Below are positions 1-10,829 of a DNA stretch of 64,000 nt, piece after piece. The notes under the pieces were generated by a model. That model ran no database searches. It saw only the letters and a program-made list of their open reading frames with translations, and was not told where the DNA came from. Source of the stretch: Lumbricus terrestris (lineage: Eukaryota; Annelida; Clitellata; Crassiclitellata; Lumbricidae). The DNA lies in assembly GCA_949752735.1 (NCBI GenBank), contig OX457047.1:32709280-32773279 (forward strand), given 5' to 3'. How positions within the stretch are numbered: position 1 is the first letter of the stretch; each line of letters opens with the position of its first letter. A program made the translations under genes and the position numbers.

Positions 1-289
1 CAATCACAAACTAAATCTCAGCATGATCTAGGAACAGCAATTAGAAGCATTATAACTCATAGACATATGTCTACCAACATTTCAACTAAATTTAAACTAA
101 TTATTTAGACTACCTTAGAAAAAACCACAGCTACAGGAATTCTTGCATTTTAATAACAAACAAACAAAATCAGAAGCAAAAGCGTTTAGAAAGACAGAGA
201 ACAACAGAACAAGAATGCGAAAATACATTTCAAAAAATAAATAACAGCTCAGTAATCAAAGACTACTCAGAAGAGATTTAAGCCCGTGC

Positions 290-3200
290 CTTGTGTGATG
301 GATCCTTCAAGATGACAGTAAACAGCGTGAGTTTTGTCGTAAGAGTCGTCGCATCATTTGTGTCCGGAATGAAGGAAGGCCAATAGCCGAACATAATACG
401 TCTTTCAACCACCTACAGGCAGAATAAAACATAACCTTCAATGTAAATCACATATAATGCATTGACATAAGATGACACAGGCTTTATTGATGCTAGCAAC
501 CATTCAAAGAAAGGCACGGGATAAAATGTCCATGTACATTAAATCAGCGTCGTCAAAACTTTCTGAATGGCAGGTCAGTGGCAATATTTTCCAGCAAGTC
601 ATATGCAAAAGTGCTGAAAGTGCCTCAGCAAAGTTTGGTAGGGGTCTAGAAGGGTGCTTGGTGAGCCTCTGTTCCCACAAATTTTTGCTGAACTAATCTT
701 AATTCATGGTGCATTTTAGCATGCAAACAGCTGTAATTTGATCTTCATTATAACAAAACCGCTATAGTTTCAAGTACAAACATGACTGAACTTTTACAAG
801 TTTAGAGTTCCAAACATGACTGATCTTCTACAAGTTTTGAGTACAAACATGACTGAACTTTTACAAGTTTAGAGTTCCAAACATGACTGATCTTCTACAA
901 GTTTTGAGTCCAAACGTGATTGAACTTCTACAGGTTTTGAGCTGAAACATCACTGAACGTCTAAAAGTTTAAGTCCAAACATGATTGAACTTCTACAGGT
1001 TTTAAGTACAAACGTGACTGAACGTCAACAACTTTTAAGTCCAAACATAAATTACGCAACAGCAGCAAGCAAGGATAAGCCATGACGTCATTTACCTTAA
1101 TCAGCGCATGAAAGCAGGCCAGGGCACTAACTCTCACTCTCGATGCAATGCTGGGCAGCTTGGAAGATGAGCCACCCTCCGTATCGGAGTAGTCAGAGTC
1201 CGAGCTGCCGAGAGACGCCCAGAAGGCTGGTCCTCCCGTTGCTAAAGCATCCGTTTCAGTTGACTGGGCATTCTCTGGCTCCACAGCGTCGTCATTTTCG
1301 TCCTGATCTCGGACTTCTTCCGTCTTCTTATTTCGATTGCGAACTCGTTTGTTTTTCTTCTTTGCTGCTTGGCCGGTCTTTGCATTCGTCGGCTTTTCGT
1401 CGTTGGCAGGAACCTTGTCTTTGTTTGCGTCACGGGATCCCGGTGTCTGGGTATCGTACTGAGCAAGTGGCACTGAGGTTAGTGATGTAGGGACAACAGT
1501 TGGGGCTGCTGGCTGTCCATACACCGTGTACACCTGCAAAGTAAACATAAAGTCCGTCACTCGCAAGGAGCGCTAGAGTCGGGAGCGCTTCTGAGTAGTC
1601 CCCTTGAAGAAGCGCTATATAAATTCTTGAATGAATGAATGAATGAATAACAAGTGTTCATACATCCTTTGAACGTACATAGATAGAAGTTACACTGCAC
1701 ACGTAACATGGCGGCAATATGGCTGATCATGACTGAACACACACGCATTGTGATGTGTTGAGCATTGGTTCAAGGCTACCATAAATGGTCACTATGCATG
1801 GACCTTGGAAAAGACAACCTTGCACCACAACCTTCAGTAAAGTAACATTTGTGCCCCATAATTGATCAGGCAGTGGCTAACGATCACTGCACACAAGGCA
1901 CAAATAATTTCTACGCTACAGTCGGATGCTTAGTGTTAGTAATTGAGTTCGCAAAAGAATTAGAATATATTCTTTAATTCAATATATAACATCATTAATT
2001 AATTTGCAAGTTCACGATGAAGTGTGCTTCAGTTTCATGCAAATGGGTTTCTACAAGTCGACGTAGTGACTCTCTTAAACATGACATCATAATTAATAAT
2101 TAATTGCAACAATCAGATTCAAGAAGCATTTACCGACAACACATCGTAACACTGATCTATACATCCAAACGCGATATCTTTAATAACATAAAACAAATTA
2201 ATTAAGATGAATCAGATGATTAATTTCAGAACCGATCTCGGACTCTTACTTGCAAGGCAGCTAACACAGAGCCAGTGAATTCAGCAGGAAAAGACTTTCT
2301 GCCGGCAATAAGATTCTGCAAACCTTTGAAAGTGCTAATTAATATCTACAAAATCAAATACGTAAGTAAGTAGCTTTTACTTGCATCTGACAAGCACACA
2401 TGCATCAACATTGCAATAAGTAACACATTTTTTAAGGCAAACTATAGCAGGAGCAGATCATAATGTCCCACATGCACAACTAAATTGATACATTGATTAA
2501 AAATTACTTTTGAACAATTTAGCCTAACAAAAGGTACGATGAATTATGTCATCTCATGCGAAGTAATGTCCTCATGAATTTAGCCAAAGAATTTCTTGTC
2601 TGCTCGAGCAATCGGCTCCTTTGCAAATGGATCTTTTCAAACAACAAATTTCATCATACATGCAACGCCATTATTCGCTTACTCTTGCCCAACGTGACAC
2701 GGCAGAGTTAAAATCCTTTATTGTGTTAACCCTTCAATGACAAGCATGCATTTAATGTGACTGAGAAACAAATGCATTCGTCATCGAAAGGTTAAAGACT
2801 GACCTTGCATTGAATGCCATCGAATAAACCGCTGGTGGCTGGTGTCTGCAGAGTCTTCAGAAAACACTGAATGCACATGAGCTGATGATTCTCTGATAGA
2901 TACACTGCGTCACCTGCACTTCTAAAAGACAAAGAATCAATGCACGAATCAATGCATGTAAACAAATAAATTTTCATAATTGTTCTTAATTAATTACATT
3001 TGCTAGCACTGCTAGTTATTTTGCTTTAGTATGTAATCTCGAATTCTGTGTACAATGCACATTACAGGAAATTAAACAATGGACTACACAATATCAGACA
3101 GCAAGTAAAAGCCAAGCAGATAAGACTGCATAAACCATAGAAAGGACTGGAATTAATTACAAATAAAATATATGGGCCTAAGTAGTAAATTTAAACTTAA

Positions 3201-6200
3201 AGTAGAGAAAAATAGTCACAATACCAAGTTGAATATGAGCAAAGTTGCTTGTCATTAAGATGTACAAGAACTTACCAGAAGAAATATAAATTACATAAAG
3301 GTCTAGTTGGGAAACACTTCACAACAACATAAACACCTTGAACATTGCATTACTATATACCGTAATGTCAGTCATGGAAATAAACGACTAGTGCATCAAA
3401 ATCAATCAATGACCTCGACAAGGAAAATGGCCAATGTTACCTCAAAGTAACATTTTCCAGACATTGGATGGTGGCTCGACGTATGTCCAAGTCCGGAACC
3501 TCCATCAGATGACACAGAATTCCCGATTCGCCAAGAAGATCCTCATGAAACTGAACCAATCACAGAATTTAATCACGTTCAATAAAGACATACACACACA
3601 TCAACCTAACAACAACAAATAACATTTACAGTGACAACATTTAGGTGCCAAAGATAACAAGTGGAACCCCTTTAAGTTCCCTTGTGCAATCGTTGCCAAT
3701 CAACTTATATTATTTTACCGACTTCAGTGGTTTCTTTGTAGTATTACTGATATATTAAATATGGTCAGGAATGATTAAAAATTACAAAAATAAAATAACA
3801 TATATTGACAAAATAGTGATGAAGTGAAGAAGAACCAACAAATTAGCCAAACGATCATTTTCAGCCACGTACTAATAATAATGTTCAGTTATATCATGAG
3901 GCAAAAAACAAAATAAAGTCAATAGAACTGCATGAAGCAGGGAATCACTTTATTCAGAAGTGCCAACTCGAATTGAAAGCTGGTGATCAACATTTTCAAG
4001 AGGCTAGATCAACATACTTATCAGGTCTATTAGTTAGACACTCATCGAAATAAGTATCCATCAGTTTTTTTATATTGTTCTATTGCTCTACGAGTACTAT
4101 TCAAATTCACTTATTTCCAAAGTGGCTCAAAACTCACTATTTCTCTTTGGCTTTCAAGTACTTGGATATTGAACTGCACCTTCTCCAGGAGGCTGCTCAA
4201 TGTGACCATCCATGCTTCAGACTCACATTTCAGGTATGACCATGCATAATGCATTGCACATATCACAAATTTAATTAATTAATAATAATAAAAATAATAA
4301 TATTCCAACCAGATATTTTTCCATTGTTCCTTCAGCATGAGCCCACACAAAAATACGAGATTCTTGTAGTACTACACAAGAACAATCACGTACTATTCAA
4401 AAAGATTTTCGTACAATCATCTGAACGCATAGTACTATAATACTAGGAAGAAATACCTCTGTTTATTCTTGAATTTCTGCACACATGGTATGGCTGCACA
4501 ATGTAGAGCGCAACTAAAAGAGTGCATGCACGAAACAATACCAAAACATATCAAACCTTTGCAGTCTTTCCAGCATTCTCGTAGACAACGGTTGCTAAGG
4601 CACGTAGCAGAAGAGAAGCTGCCTTAGGAGAACAATGACGCAGTCCTCTCAATATGTAATCCATCAAAACATCCAGACCATGTACCAGAACCAACTGCAA
4701 CAATAGGAATCAGACAAAAGAACCACTCAATGTCTTTGATTGGCTCTTTAATGGTACTGCCCAATTGGCTGCGTATACATAAATACATGCCTACACATCA
4801 GCCTAACAATTCGTATATAAGGTGAAAATGTTTCAAACATTGTAGAAAACTGGTAATGACATTTCGGCCACAGCCCTTTGATATATAATTGTAAACAATT
4901 TATATTCTGGAGGGCCAACTTCGACATTTATTTATTTTTATTTGTTTCTTGCATTTGCTATAGCTTCCCTTCAAGTACTCTTCTCAGAGGCGCACCCGCC
5001 TACAGAGCGGACACTGCAACAGAGTTTCACACCGAAGCGCATGAGCAATTGCAAGTGAAGTACTTGCTCAAGGTCCCTATGTGGTGGCTTGATATACAAC
5101 ATATAATTATACATAAATAAGTAAACAACATCAGTCTCACAACAGTGTCCAATACAACTCCTCCACTCGCAATTGATCATGCGCTTCAGCGTGAAACTCC
5201 GATTCAGTGTCTGTGCTGTAGTCAGGAGTGCCTTGAGTAGGAATCTTGAAGGGTGCTCATACGTACATAGTACATATTACATACATCAAACTTTTTTATC
5301 CGTAATTAACTACAAACACTCATGGCGAATCCAACAAGCTGCTTCGGGTCGGAAAAAATCGATGACTAAAAAGCAAAATTCCTCAGCAGCATCAACTGGA
5401 ATTCTACAACAAAAGCACAAATGCATACGCTGGAGAGTTAAAATGCCTTTAAAGTTCAAACCTACCTTTTGTCGATTAAGAGAATTAAGTACAAGCCAAC
5501 AGAACTTCTGAACCAGTTCTTCATTTCTTAAGGACACCAGATGACAGCACTGCACCAGCAATGCGGATACATCCTGAAACGGAAAAATTCCCAATTGAGG
5601 ATGTCTGTCATTAAGAAAAAGTATTAGAAAGGATATCGATTCAGAACTGCATCGTGCTGGGCTGTGAAGAATCCAGTCAACTGCACTACAATGCCATTGG
5701 AAGCTCTGTATGACAACAACACAATAAATTCTATCTGACCAAAAAATTTGATATTTCATTAAGGTTTCATCAAATTTCATTCTACGAATAGTCATCAGGA
5801 TCTAAAAAAATTCCGAGGGAGTTTCCATTTCCTTTTTTCAAAGAACATGGTCACAAAATACACAGAATAAATTTTTTAAATTTGAAAATTACTCATCTCA
5901 GAGGTTTGAACTTGAACCCGTAAAACCCCCCATAAATAGGCTCATGCCACGTATCCCACATCAATGCTGCGGATCTTGATAAATCCTGATCACAAAACTC
6001 AGGAGTCTAATTTCTGTCACTAATTAATAACTACGGTAGTTTGTACGAAATCTGTGTCTTATTTATCTGCGCTGTACATTAGTACAACTTTAGCAGTTAT
6101 GCTGCACTTTGCAAAGATAACATGTTTGATTCAAATCCATCTCTGTAAGCATAAACAGTAGCTATAAACGATATATCTGTCAATTTGACTTGTATACAAT

Positions 6201-6834
6201 GTCATATTCGCAGGACTTCATAGATGATTAGTGTCGCCCTCCACCTTTTTTCATTCATTCATTCATTCATAAATCCAGGTTAAGGACTGGCACTGTCAGA
6301 TAACAAACAGTTGCGAAGTTTCCACGCAGGACGTGATGTAAGGGCTTATAAAATAATGTTAAGGTGGGCGAGCAAAGTTAGAGCGGATGTGCATAGGCCT
6401 TTACGTCACATCATATTTTCAACAGTGTTTGTTGGAATTGTTGCCAATGGTTCATAACGCTCGCGCATAATTTGCTAGGTGCAACCCCATATTATGTGGT
6501 GCAGCAATTAATGCAGTACCAGTAAATTTACGCAATTTGCTAACCAGTGAGCATTAAACACAAAGATGTAATTGCATATAAGCATTTATAAAGCGCCTCT
6601 TCCAGACTAAGCTCTTTAGAGGTGCTCTCAGCGTAATACCTCTTCATCGGCAAATTTTGAGTTGTAGTCCAAAGCATTGAGATCGTCCAATATCTTATTT
6701 AGCTCATCTTGATGTCTTTCGTCCTTTCTGTATTCGAGATTTTGCAACTTAAACAAGCATGCCTTGAAACGAACAAGTTTCTCGCTGTTGTCATGCGTTT
6801 CTCTATACCGAAACGCATCCATCGCAACCGCCAT
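290..6834 (-). CDS. HEATR6: HEATR6, 5' part (8 exons; gene continues off the left edge)
   Basis: HEAT repeat-containing protein 6, an alpha-helical repeat protein of poorly defined role. Exons read on the minus strand, high to low: 6834-6640, 5573-5466, 4694-4557, 3550-3441, 2921-2804, 2345-2250, 1533-1096, 412-290. All joins keep frame and give about 442 codons; the human protein is roughly 1,180 aa, so about two thirds of the gene is missing to the left. Matches by eye include DVSALLVQCCHLVSL (exon 2), ALATVVYENAGKTAK (exon 3), DIRRATIQCLENVTLR (exons 4-5), and the acidic SDSDYSDTEGG segment after a basic low-complexity linker (exon 7), then FGYWPSFIPDT (exon 8). The start at 6834 has a good context (AAAATGG) and follows an alternative in-frame ATG at 6885. 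All acceptors are AG; all donors are GT except exon 8, which appears to use GC. Family assignment is firm; first-exon extent is less certain. Confidence 0.9.
770..1050. repeat. Minisatellite of about 33-36 bp in HEATR6 intron 7
   Basis: Seven or eight diverged copies of a unit around CAAACATGACTGAAC followed by TTCTACAAGTTTTGAG. It lies just beyond the donor of HEATR6 exon 7 (the exon ends at 1096). Some copies pair into a 67-bp higher-order unit. No coding role is seen. Confidence 0.85.
1573..1655 (+). repeat. SINE/LINE 3'-tail fragment with (GAAT)n end
   Basis: The segment reads GGGAGCGCTTCTGAGTAG, then TTGAAGAAGCGCTATATAAA, then a GAATGAAT run. It is the common 3' module found many times in this window, here in HEATR6 intron 6. 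Confidence 0.75.
4925..5097 (-). repeat. tRNA-derived SINE, minus orientation, left arm of an inverted pair
   Basis: The segment reads TTGCTATAGC, CTCAGAGGCGCACC, then GAGCAATTGCAAGTGAAG and GTGGCTTGA. It is the body and 3' end of the local SINE family; the tRNA-like head is missing. It lies in HEATR6 intron 2 together with an opposite copy about 60 bp away. Confidence 0.75.
5155..5276 (+). repeat. SINE body and 3' end, plus orientation, right arm of an inverted pair
   Basis: The segment starts CACTCGCAATTGATCATGCG and continues with GTGAAACTCCGATTCAGTGT and TCAGGAGTGCCTTGAGTAGG. It is the same family as the copy at 4,925-5,097 in the other direction, so transcripts of the intron could fold there. 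Confidence 0.75.
6575..6632 (-). repeat. SINE/LINE 3'-tail fragment next to HEATR6 exon 1
   Basis: TTTATAAAGCGCCTCTTCC and TTTAGAGGTGCTCTCA match the reverse of the shared tail module. It ends only a few bases into the intron from the exon 1 donor (exon end 6640). Confidence 0.6.
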
Positions 6835-7002
6835 TTTGTTTGAGAAAAAAGTGTTTATGCTAACTCCCTGCTTTGCTATTAACATCCGTGATCGATCGTA
6901 ATTCGATAAAAGTTATTTTTATAATACTAATAATAATAGCAAATAAAAATAATAACACTAATAATATTAATAATCTTCGGTTATTATTTTCCAACTGACA
7001 CA

Positions 7003-7450
7003 AACGCAGCTCGTTTAAACTCAAGAAGATTCCATATTAAATATACTGGACCAGGTATATGGAACTCGTTTCCTAGTCATGTTCAACAAGCTTCCAGTTT
7101 ACAAAGAGCAAAAACATTACTGCGCAACTACTTGGTTAATGACTGCAAAGATATTTAACCTTGTAGGCACTGATTTTATTGTATTATTATTTGTTGTGTT
7201 TGTTTTGCGTTCTTTAGTTAAGTTTACTACATTAATTGTCATCTCATGCTGTTCTTTTAGCCTATTGTTCAATTCATTATGTCAACCGTCTAGCCATCTG
7301 TTAAAATTGCATATGTAATTAGGTGTCCCTGTTAGCGGGATATTCATCCCTTAGGGCCTTCCTTGTTACCATCCGATAATGTGAAGCATGTTATACTATG
7401 TCTATTGTGTATGTTGATGGTTGGTTACAATAAATGAATTGAATTGAATT
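7003..7450 (+). mobile_element. LINE 3' fragment (reverse-transcriptase C-terminus plus 3' UTR)
   Basis: Translation from about 7,011 gives IKYTGPGIWNSFPS followed by a leucine-rich LLRNYL end and a stop near 7,156, which is the usual C-terminus of CR1/Jockey-like LINE polyproteins. The following 3' UTR contains CCTGTTAGCGGGATATTCAT and ends in a GAATT repeat at about 7,435-7,450. The 3' UTR resembles that of the larger LINE at 28.5-31.7 kb. The fragment lies about 170 bp upstream of the HEATR6 start codon. Confidence 0.8.
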
Positions 7451-7659
7451 AAAGATCTTAGACTCCAAGACACCTTGGTGGACCGGAGCCGTCGTGGATT
7501 GGGGGGTCCGTAGCTCTGCAGTGGGGTGGGGTCCGTAGCTCGAGATCTGCAGTTGAGACTTGAGAGAACGCTGCAGGTCGTTAAACTGAGTGTCATCCAC
7601 GCAACCCGCGTTCAAGCCTCGCTCAGGGCATTAATTTATTGAAGTTTCTGTTAGCTGAC

Positions 7660-7850
7660 ATTGGCGCTTTGCTGTTGTGTTGTTTGACTCGGGTTCTGCT
7701 GAAAAAAGATAGCCCCCCACTTCTGGCTTGGCCGAACCAGGAATGATCCAGCACTAATATATTTAGTGTTAAAGCTATGTATCGAACCCACTGCTCTGTA
7801 AAGCCGACTTACGTGTCGTGCTATAGTGGGCCGTATTTCGTATAACCTGT
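7660..7850 (-). repeat. Possible second tRNA-derived SINE (B box only)
   Basis: On the minus strand the segment contains GCAGTGGGTTCGATACATAG, which resembles a Pol III B box, preceded by a possible acceptor-stem-like stretch. There is no full cloverleaf, so it is at best a SINE head. I am unsure. Confidence 0.35.
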
Positions 7851-7924
7851 ACATGTAATCATTTTGCGGTTTGTCAGATTGAGTCATTAAACCTGAGACT
7901 AGATTATTATTATTATTATTATTA

Positions 7925-8030
7925 TCGGTGCACAGCACCGTGGTGGATGGTTGCAAATCACCCTGGTGGATCGGTGCACATGCAGCACCTTGGTGGATCA
8001 GTGTACAGCACCTTGGTGGATCTCAGAGCT
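7925..8030 (+). repeat. Minisatellite module A (about 22-24 bp unit)
   Basis: Four or five copies of GTGCACAGCACCTTGGTGGA. The unit contains the palindrome GTGCAC. It runs directly into a GC-rich block at 8,031. The same pair recurs at 9.74-10.12 kb in the opposite order. Confidence 0.9.
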
Positions 8031-8165
8031 CTGCGCCGACTTGAGAGTGTCGGCGGCGGCGCGCCGGTCATTTTTAGTCGGCGGCGGCGGCGCGCCGACC
8101 AAAAAAATCGACGGCGGCGGCGCCCTTAAAATGTCGGCGGCGCGGCGCGGCGCGGCGTCGTGGGA
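8031..8165 (+). repeat. GC-rich CGG/GGCGCGCC block A
   Basis: About 130 bp of CGGCGGCGGCGCGCCGAC-like units with short A/T spacers (for example ACCAAAAAAATCG). It contains repeated GGCGCGCC palindromes and is extremely CpG-rich against an AT-rich background. Open frames through it are low-complexity and not believable genes. Confidence 0.9.
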
Positions 8166-9734
8166 TTAGTGCCCCAGCGTCGCAAACTTATTTTAGAAAT
8201 TGTTACACAATTAACCTATGTTATTAAGATATGCGTGTTCAGCAATAACTTTTGACAGTTATCTGGTCTTAAAATTATATTCACGAGAAAAAATTATTCT
8301 CAGAACAGACGTTCAATTACCAAACTTTACAAAAGCTTGACTATCAAACCACATGACAATGTTTTCAAATTCCGGCCTCCAGCTTGCGTGACCAATTATA
8401 TAGAAACTAAAGGACTGTTTTCGCAGTGGCGGCGCTACCTGCCAACTTCACTTATTGACCTGCTATAAAATTGGACTTATTGTGAATGAATACAAAGTCA
8501 CGCAATCTTGTCAACAGAGGAGGGCTTGTAGTTCTTTAATTTTCCCTTGCCAATGCACACCGAGTAGTAAACTTGGTCAGAATTCACCACCTTTCCTGAT
8601 TTATCGGCCAATATTCCGAACGACTTCCACGCGAAACTCTTAGCATCTTTTTAAAACCTAGCCTAATTTATTTTCTGAGCACAAGTCTTTCGATCTAAAC
8701 AAGTCAAGTCACAATAAGTTAGGGTTCTTTTATGCGAAAAATGGTTTTCTTTTCTTAATCGGATCCCATTTGTGAGACGTTACTCAAATTGCTGACAAAA
8801 TGTGCGATCTACAGAATTTGTATTTACTTTTAAAACTGGACAACTTTGGTACTGGATCTTTGGTCCTCTCTCGGACCGTCACCATGGAGTACTGTTAATC
8901 CCAGTTTATTCCAGATATGATCATTTTAACTGGGCGTAGGCATTTATCGGAATAAAACTAAATAAATACCTTTTGAAATCTACTTCACGGACTTCCCACA
9001 ATATAAATTCCTCTGAAAACATGGGAATTAACTGGACTCCGTTATCCATTACTCTCTTATGTATATTAACTGCATTTCATTTCCTTGTACCACACGTGTA
9101 AACCAAAACGCGGTTATCAATTGGTGAATTAAAGAATATTCCTGTCTTAAATAGGATCTATTGGCTAATTGCCTAACATTGCTCCATTGTTCACATAGAC
9201 AAGGTTGTTAATGCTCGAAAACGGAATCACTAATTTCACTTACGTCACGTACTGGTGAGAAAATTGGAATTAGGTAGGAACTGGCCGGCAATGGAGAATC
9301 ACAAGCTTGCAGACGCGACCAATCACCTACATAAAATTGCAGAGCGCGAATTCTTTGGATCGTGATAGTAACGCATATCCTAATACTAGGGGCAGACGGT
9401 TCTGTTCCATCCTAGCGCATGGTCGAACTATCAGGAAAGAAGGCGCACACGGTATTACAATCACTTAGGCTTCCTGGAGTTCTTTTACCTTCGCTGCTGT
9501 CATAACTCAAATCGAATCACAAAATCCACAAAGGTTTAAATGCTAAGCGCACTGTTCCAAAAGTCAAAACGAAAAGGTGGCTTCATAGATTTCATAGCAT
9601 TGACGCAAAAATGGTGTTGCCAGGAAAATTTAAGTAGATAAGAAAAAGATTAATTTCGTACTGACGTGACAATTTTTTTTGCGAAATCGTGCAAGAGATG
9701 AAAAACGCAATAAAAAGAAATAAAGGAATCAACG
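8166..9734. other. Spacer with no recognised gene
   Basis: Unique-looking AT-rich DNA between the two GC-rich blocks. Short open frames show no family resemblance. It could be the body of a mobile unit bounded by the two blocks, but no terminal repeat was found to show that. Confidence 0.5.
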
Positions 9735-9842
9735 TGGCATCGGCGGCGCGCCGACAAATTTTCGGCGGCGGCGCGCCGACCCAAAAAAATCGGCGGCGGC
9801 GGCGCCCACGACTTGTCGGCGGCGGCGGCGCGGCGCGGCCGG
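9735..9842 (+). repeat. GC-rich CGG/GGCGCGCC block B
   Basis: Near copy of block A in the same orientation, with the same order of sub-units (GGCGGCGCGCCGAC, an A/T spacer, then GGCGGCGGCGGCGC). It is followed directly by the minisatellite instead of preceded by it. Confidence 0.9.
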
Positions 9843-10125
9843 CGCAGGGCTCTGGTGGATCGGTGCACAGCCCTGTGGTGGATGGGTGCACAGCACCTTG
9901 GTGGATTGGTGCACAGCACCTTGGTGGATCGGTGCAATTGAGCACCTTGGTGGATCGATCGGTGCACAGAACCTTGGTGGACCAGTGCACAGCACCTTGA
10001 TGGATCGTTGCACAGCACCTTGAGGGATCGGTGCACAGCACCATGGTGGACCGGTGCACAGCACCGTGGTGGACCTGTGCACAGCACCTGGGTGGTTCGG
10101 TGCACAGAACCTTGGTGGACCATAT
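9843..10125 (+). repeat. Minisatellite module B (about 23 bp unit, about 12 copies)
   Basis: Units of the form GGTGCACAGCACCTTGGTGG, with variants such as GGACC and GGATGG. Because of the period, long open frames appear on both strands (Cys/His/Pro-rich on the minus strand). They are repeat artefacts. Confidence 0.92.
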
Positions 10126-10431
10126 CAACAAAATACAATCCAATATTACAGAATACAGTCATGTAATGTATTTGGTCAGACAAATTTTAACGTCAAAGAA
10201 GTAGAGAAGTTAAAGAAGTTGTAAGAATTTAAAGAAGCTAAAGAAATTGTAAGAATTTTTTTTTTTAACTGGAATTATTGTACAGAGAAGTACCGGTAAC
10301 TGACAATAATTTAATACGTACATAATGAAATATACAGTGGAAATTCCCAGTACCGTGAAAACAGTTAAGGGCAGGACCACTTGATTCCTTAAACAAATTA
10401 AGTTTATTTGCTAGTGACTATGTTTGGTTTG

Positions 10432-10823
10432 GGTCCACTATTCCGAGGGTCCACTATTCCGAAGGTCCACTATTCCGAACCCTAACCTTAAACCTAACCC
10501 TAAACCTAAATATAATCCTTACCCTAACTCACCCCAACCCTAACCATAACCCTAAACCTAACCTTAACCCACCCCAACCCTAACCATAACCATAAACCTA
10601 ATCCTAACCCACCATAACCATAACCATAACTCTAACCCTAATTCTCCCCAACCCTAAACCTAACCATAACCCTAAACCTAATCCTAACCCACCCAACCCT
10701 AACCCACCCTAACCCCAACCCTAACCCTAACCCACTGTAACCCTAACACAAGGATAACGAACAAAATATAGCCGATATTCGGAATAGCGGACCTTCGGAA
10801 TAGTGGACCCTCGGAATAGCGGG
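10432..10823. mobile_element. Fold-back element enclosing telomere-like CCCTAA arrays
   Basis: The left end is three tandem copies of GGTCCACTATTCCGA. The right end is three inverted copies (TTCGGAATAGCGGACC, TTCGGAATAGTGGACC, TCGGAATAGCGGGCC). Between them lie about 260 bp of imperfect CCCTAA/CCATAA repeats, all in C-rich orientation, which resemble degenerate metazoan (TTAGGG)n telomere repeats, then a short unique piece. No coding sequence and no clear target duplication were found. Confidence 0.85.
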
Positions 10824-10829
10824 CCGTTA

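Noticed and set aside
1143..1490. Plus-strand open frame of 115 codons.
   Set aside because: It is the antisense shadow of HEATR6 exon 7.
4145..4240. Open stretch on the minus strand (AWMVTLSSLLEKVQF) between HEATR6 exons 3 and 4.
   Set aside because: Exon 3 joins exon 4 in phase and both align to adjacent parts of HEATR6; there is no room for an extra exon and no good acceptor.
9592..10183. Minus-strand Cys/His/Pro-rich frames up to 183 codons.
   Set aside because: They follow the minisatellite period, occur in several overlapping frames and have no family resemblance.
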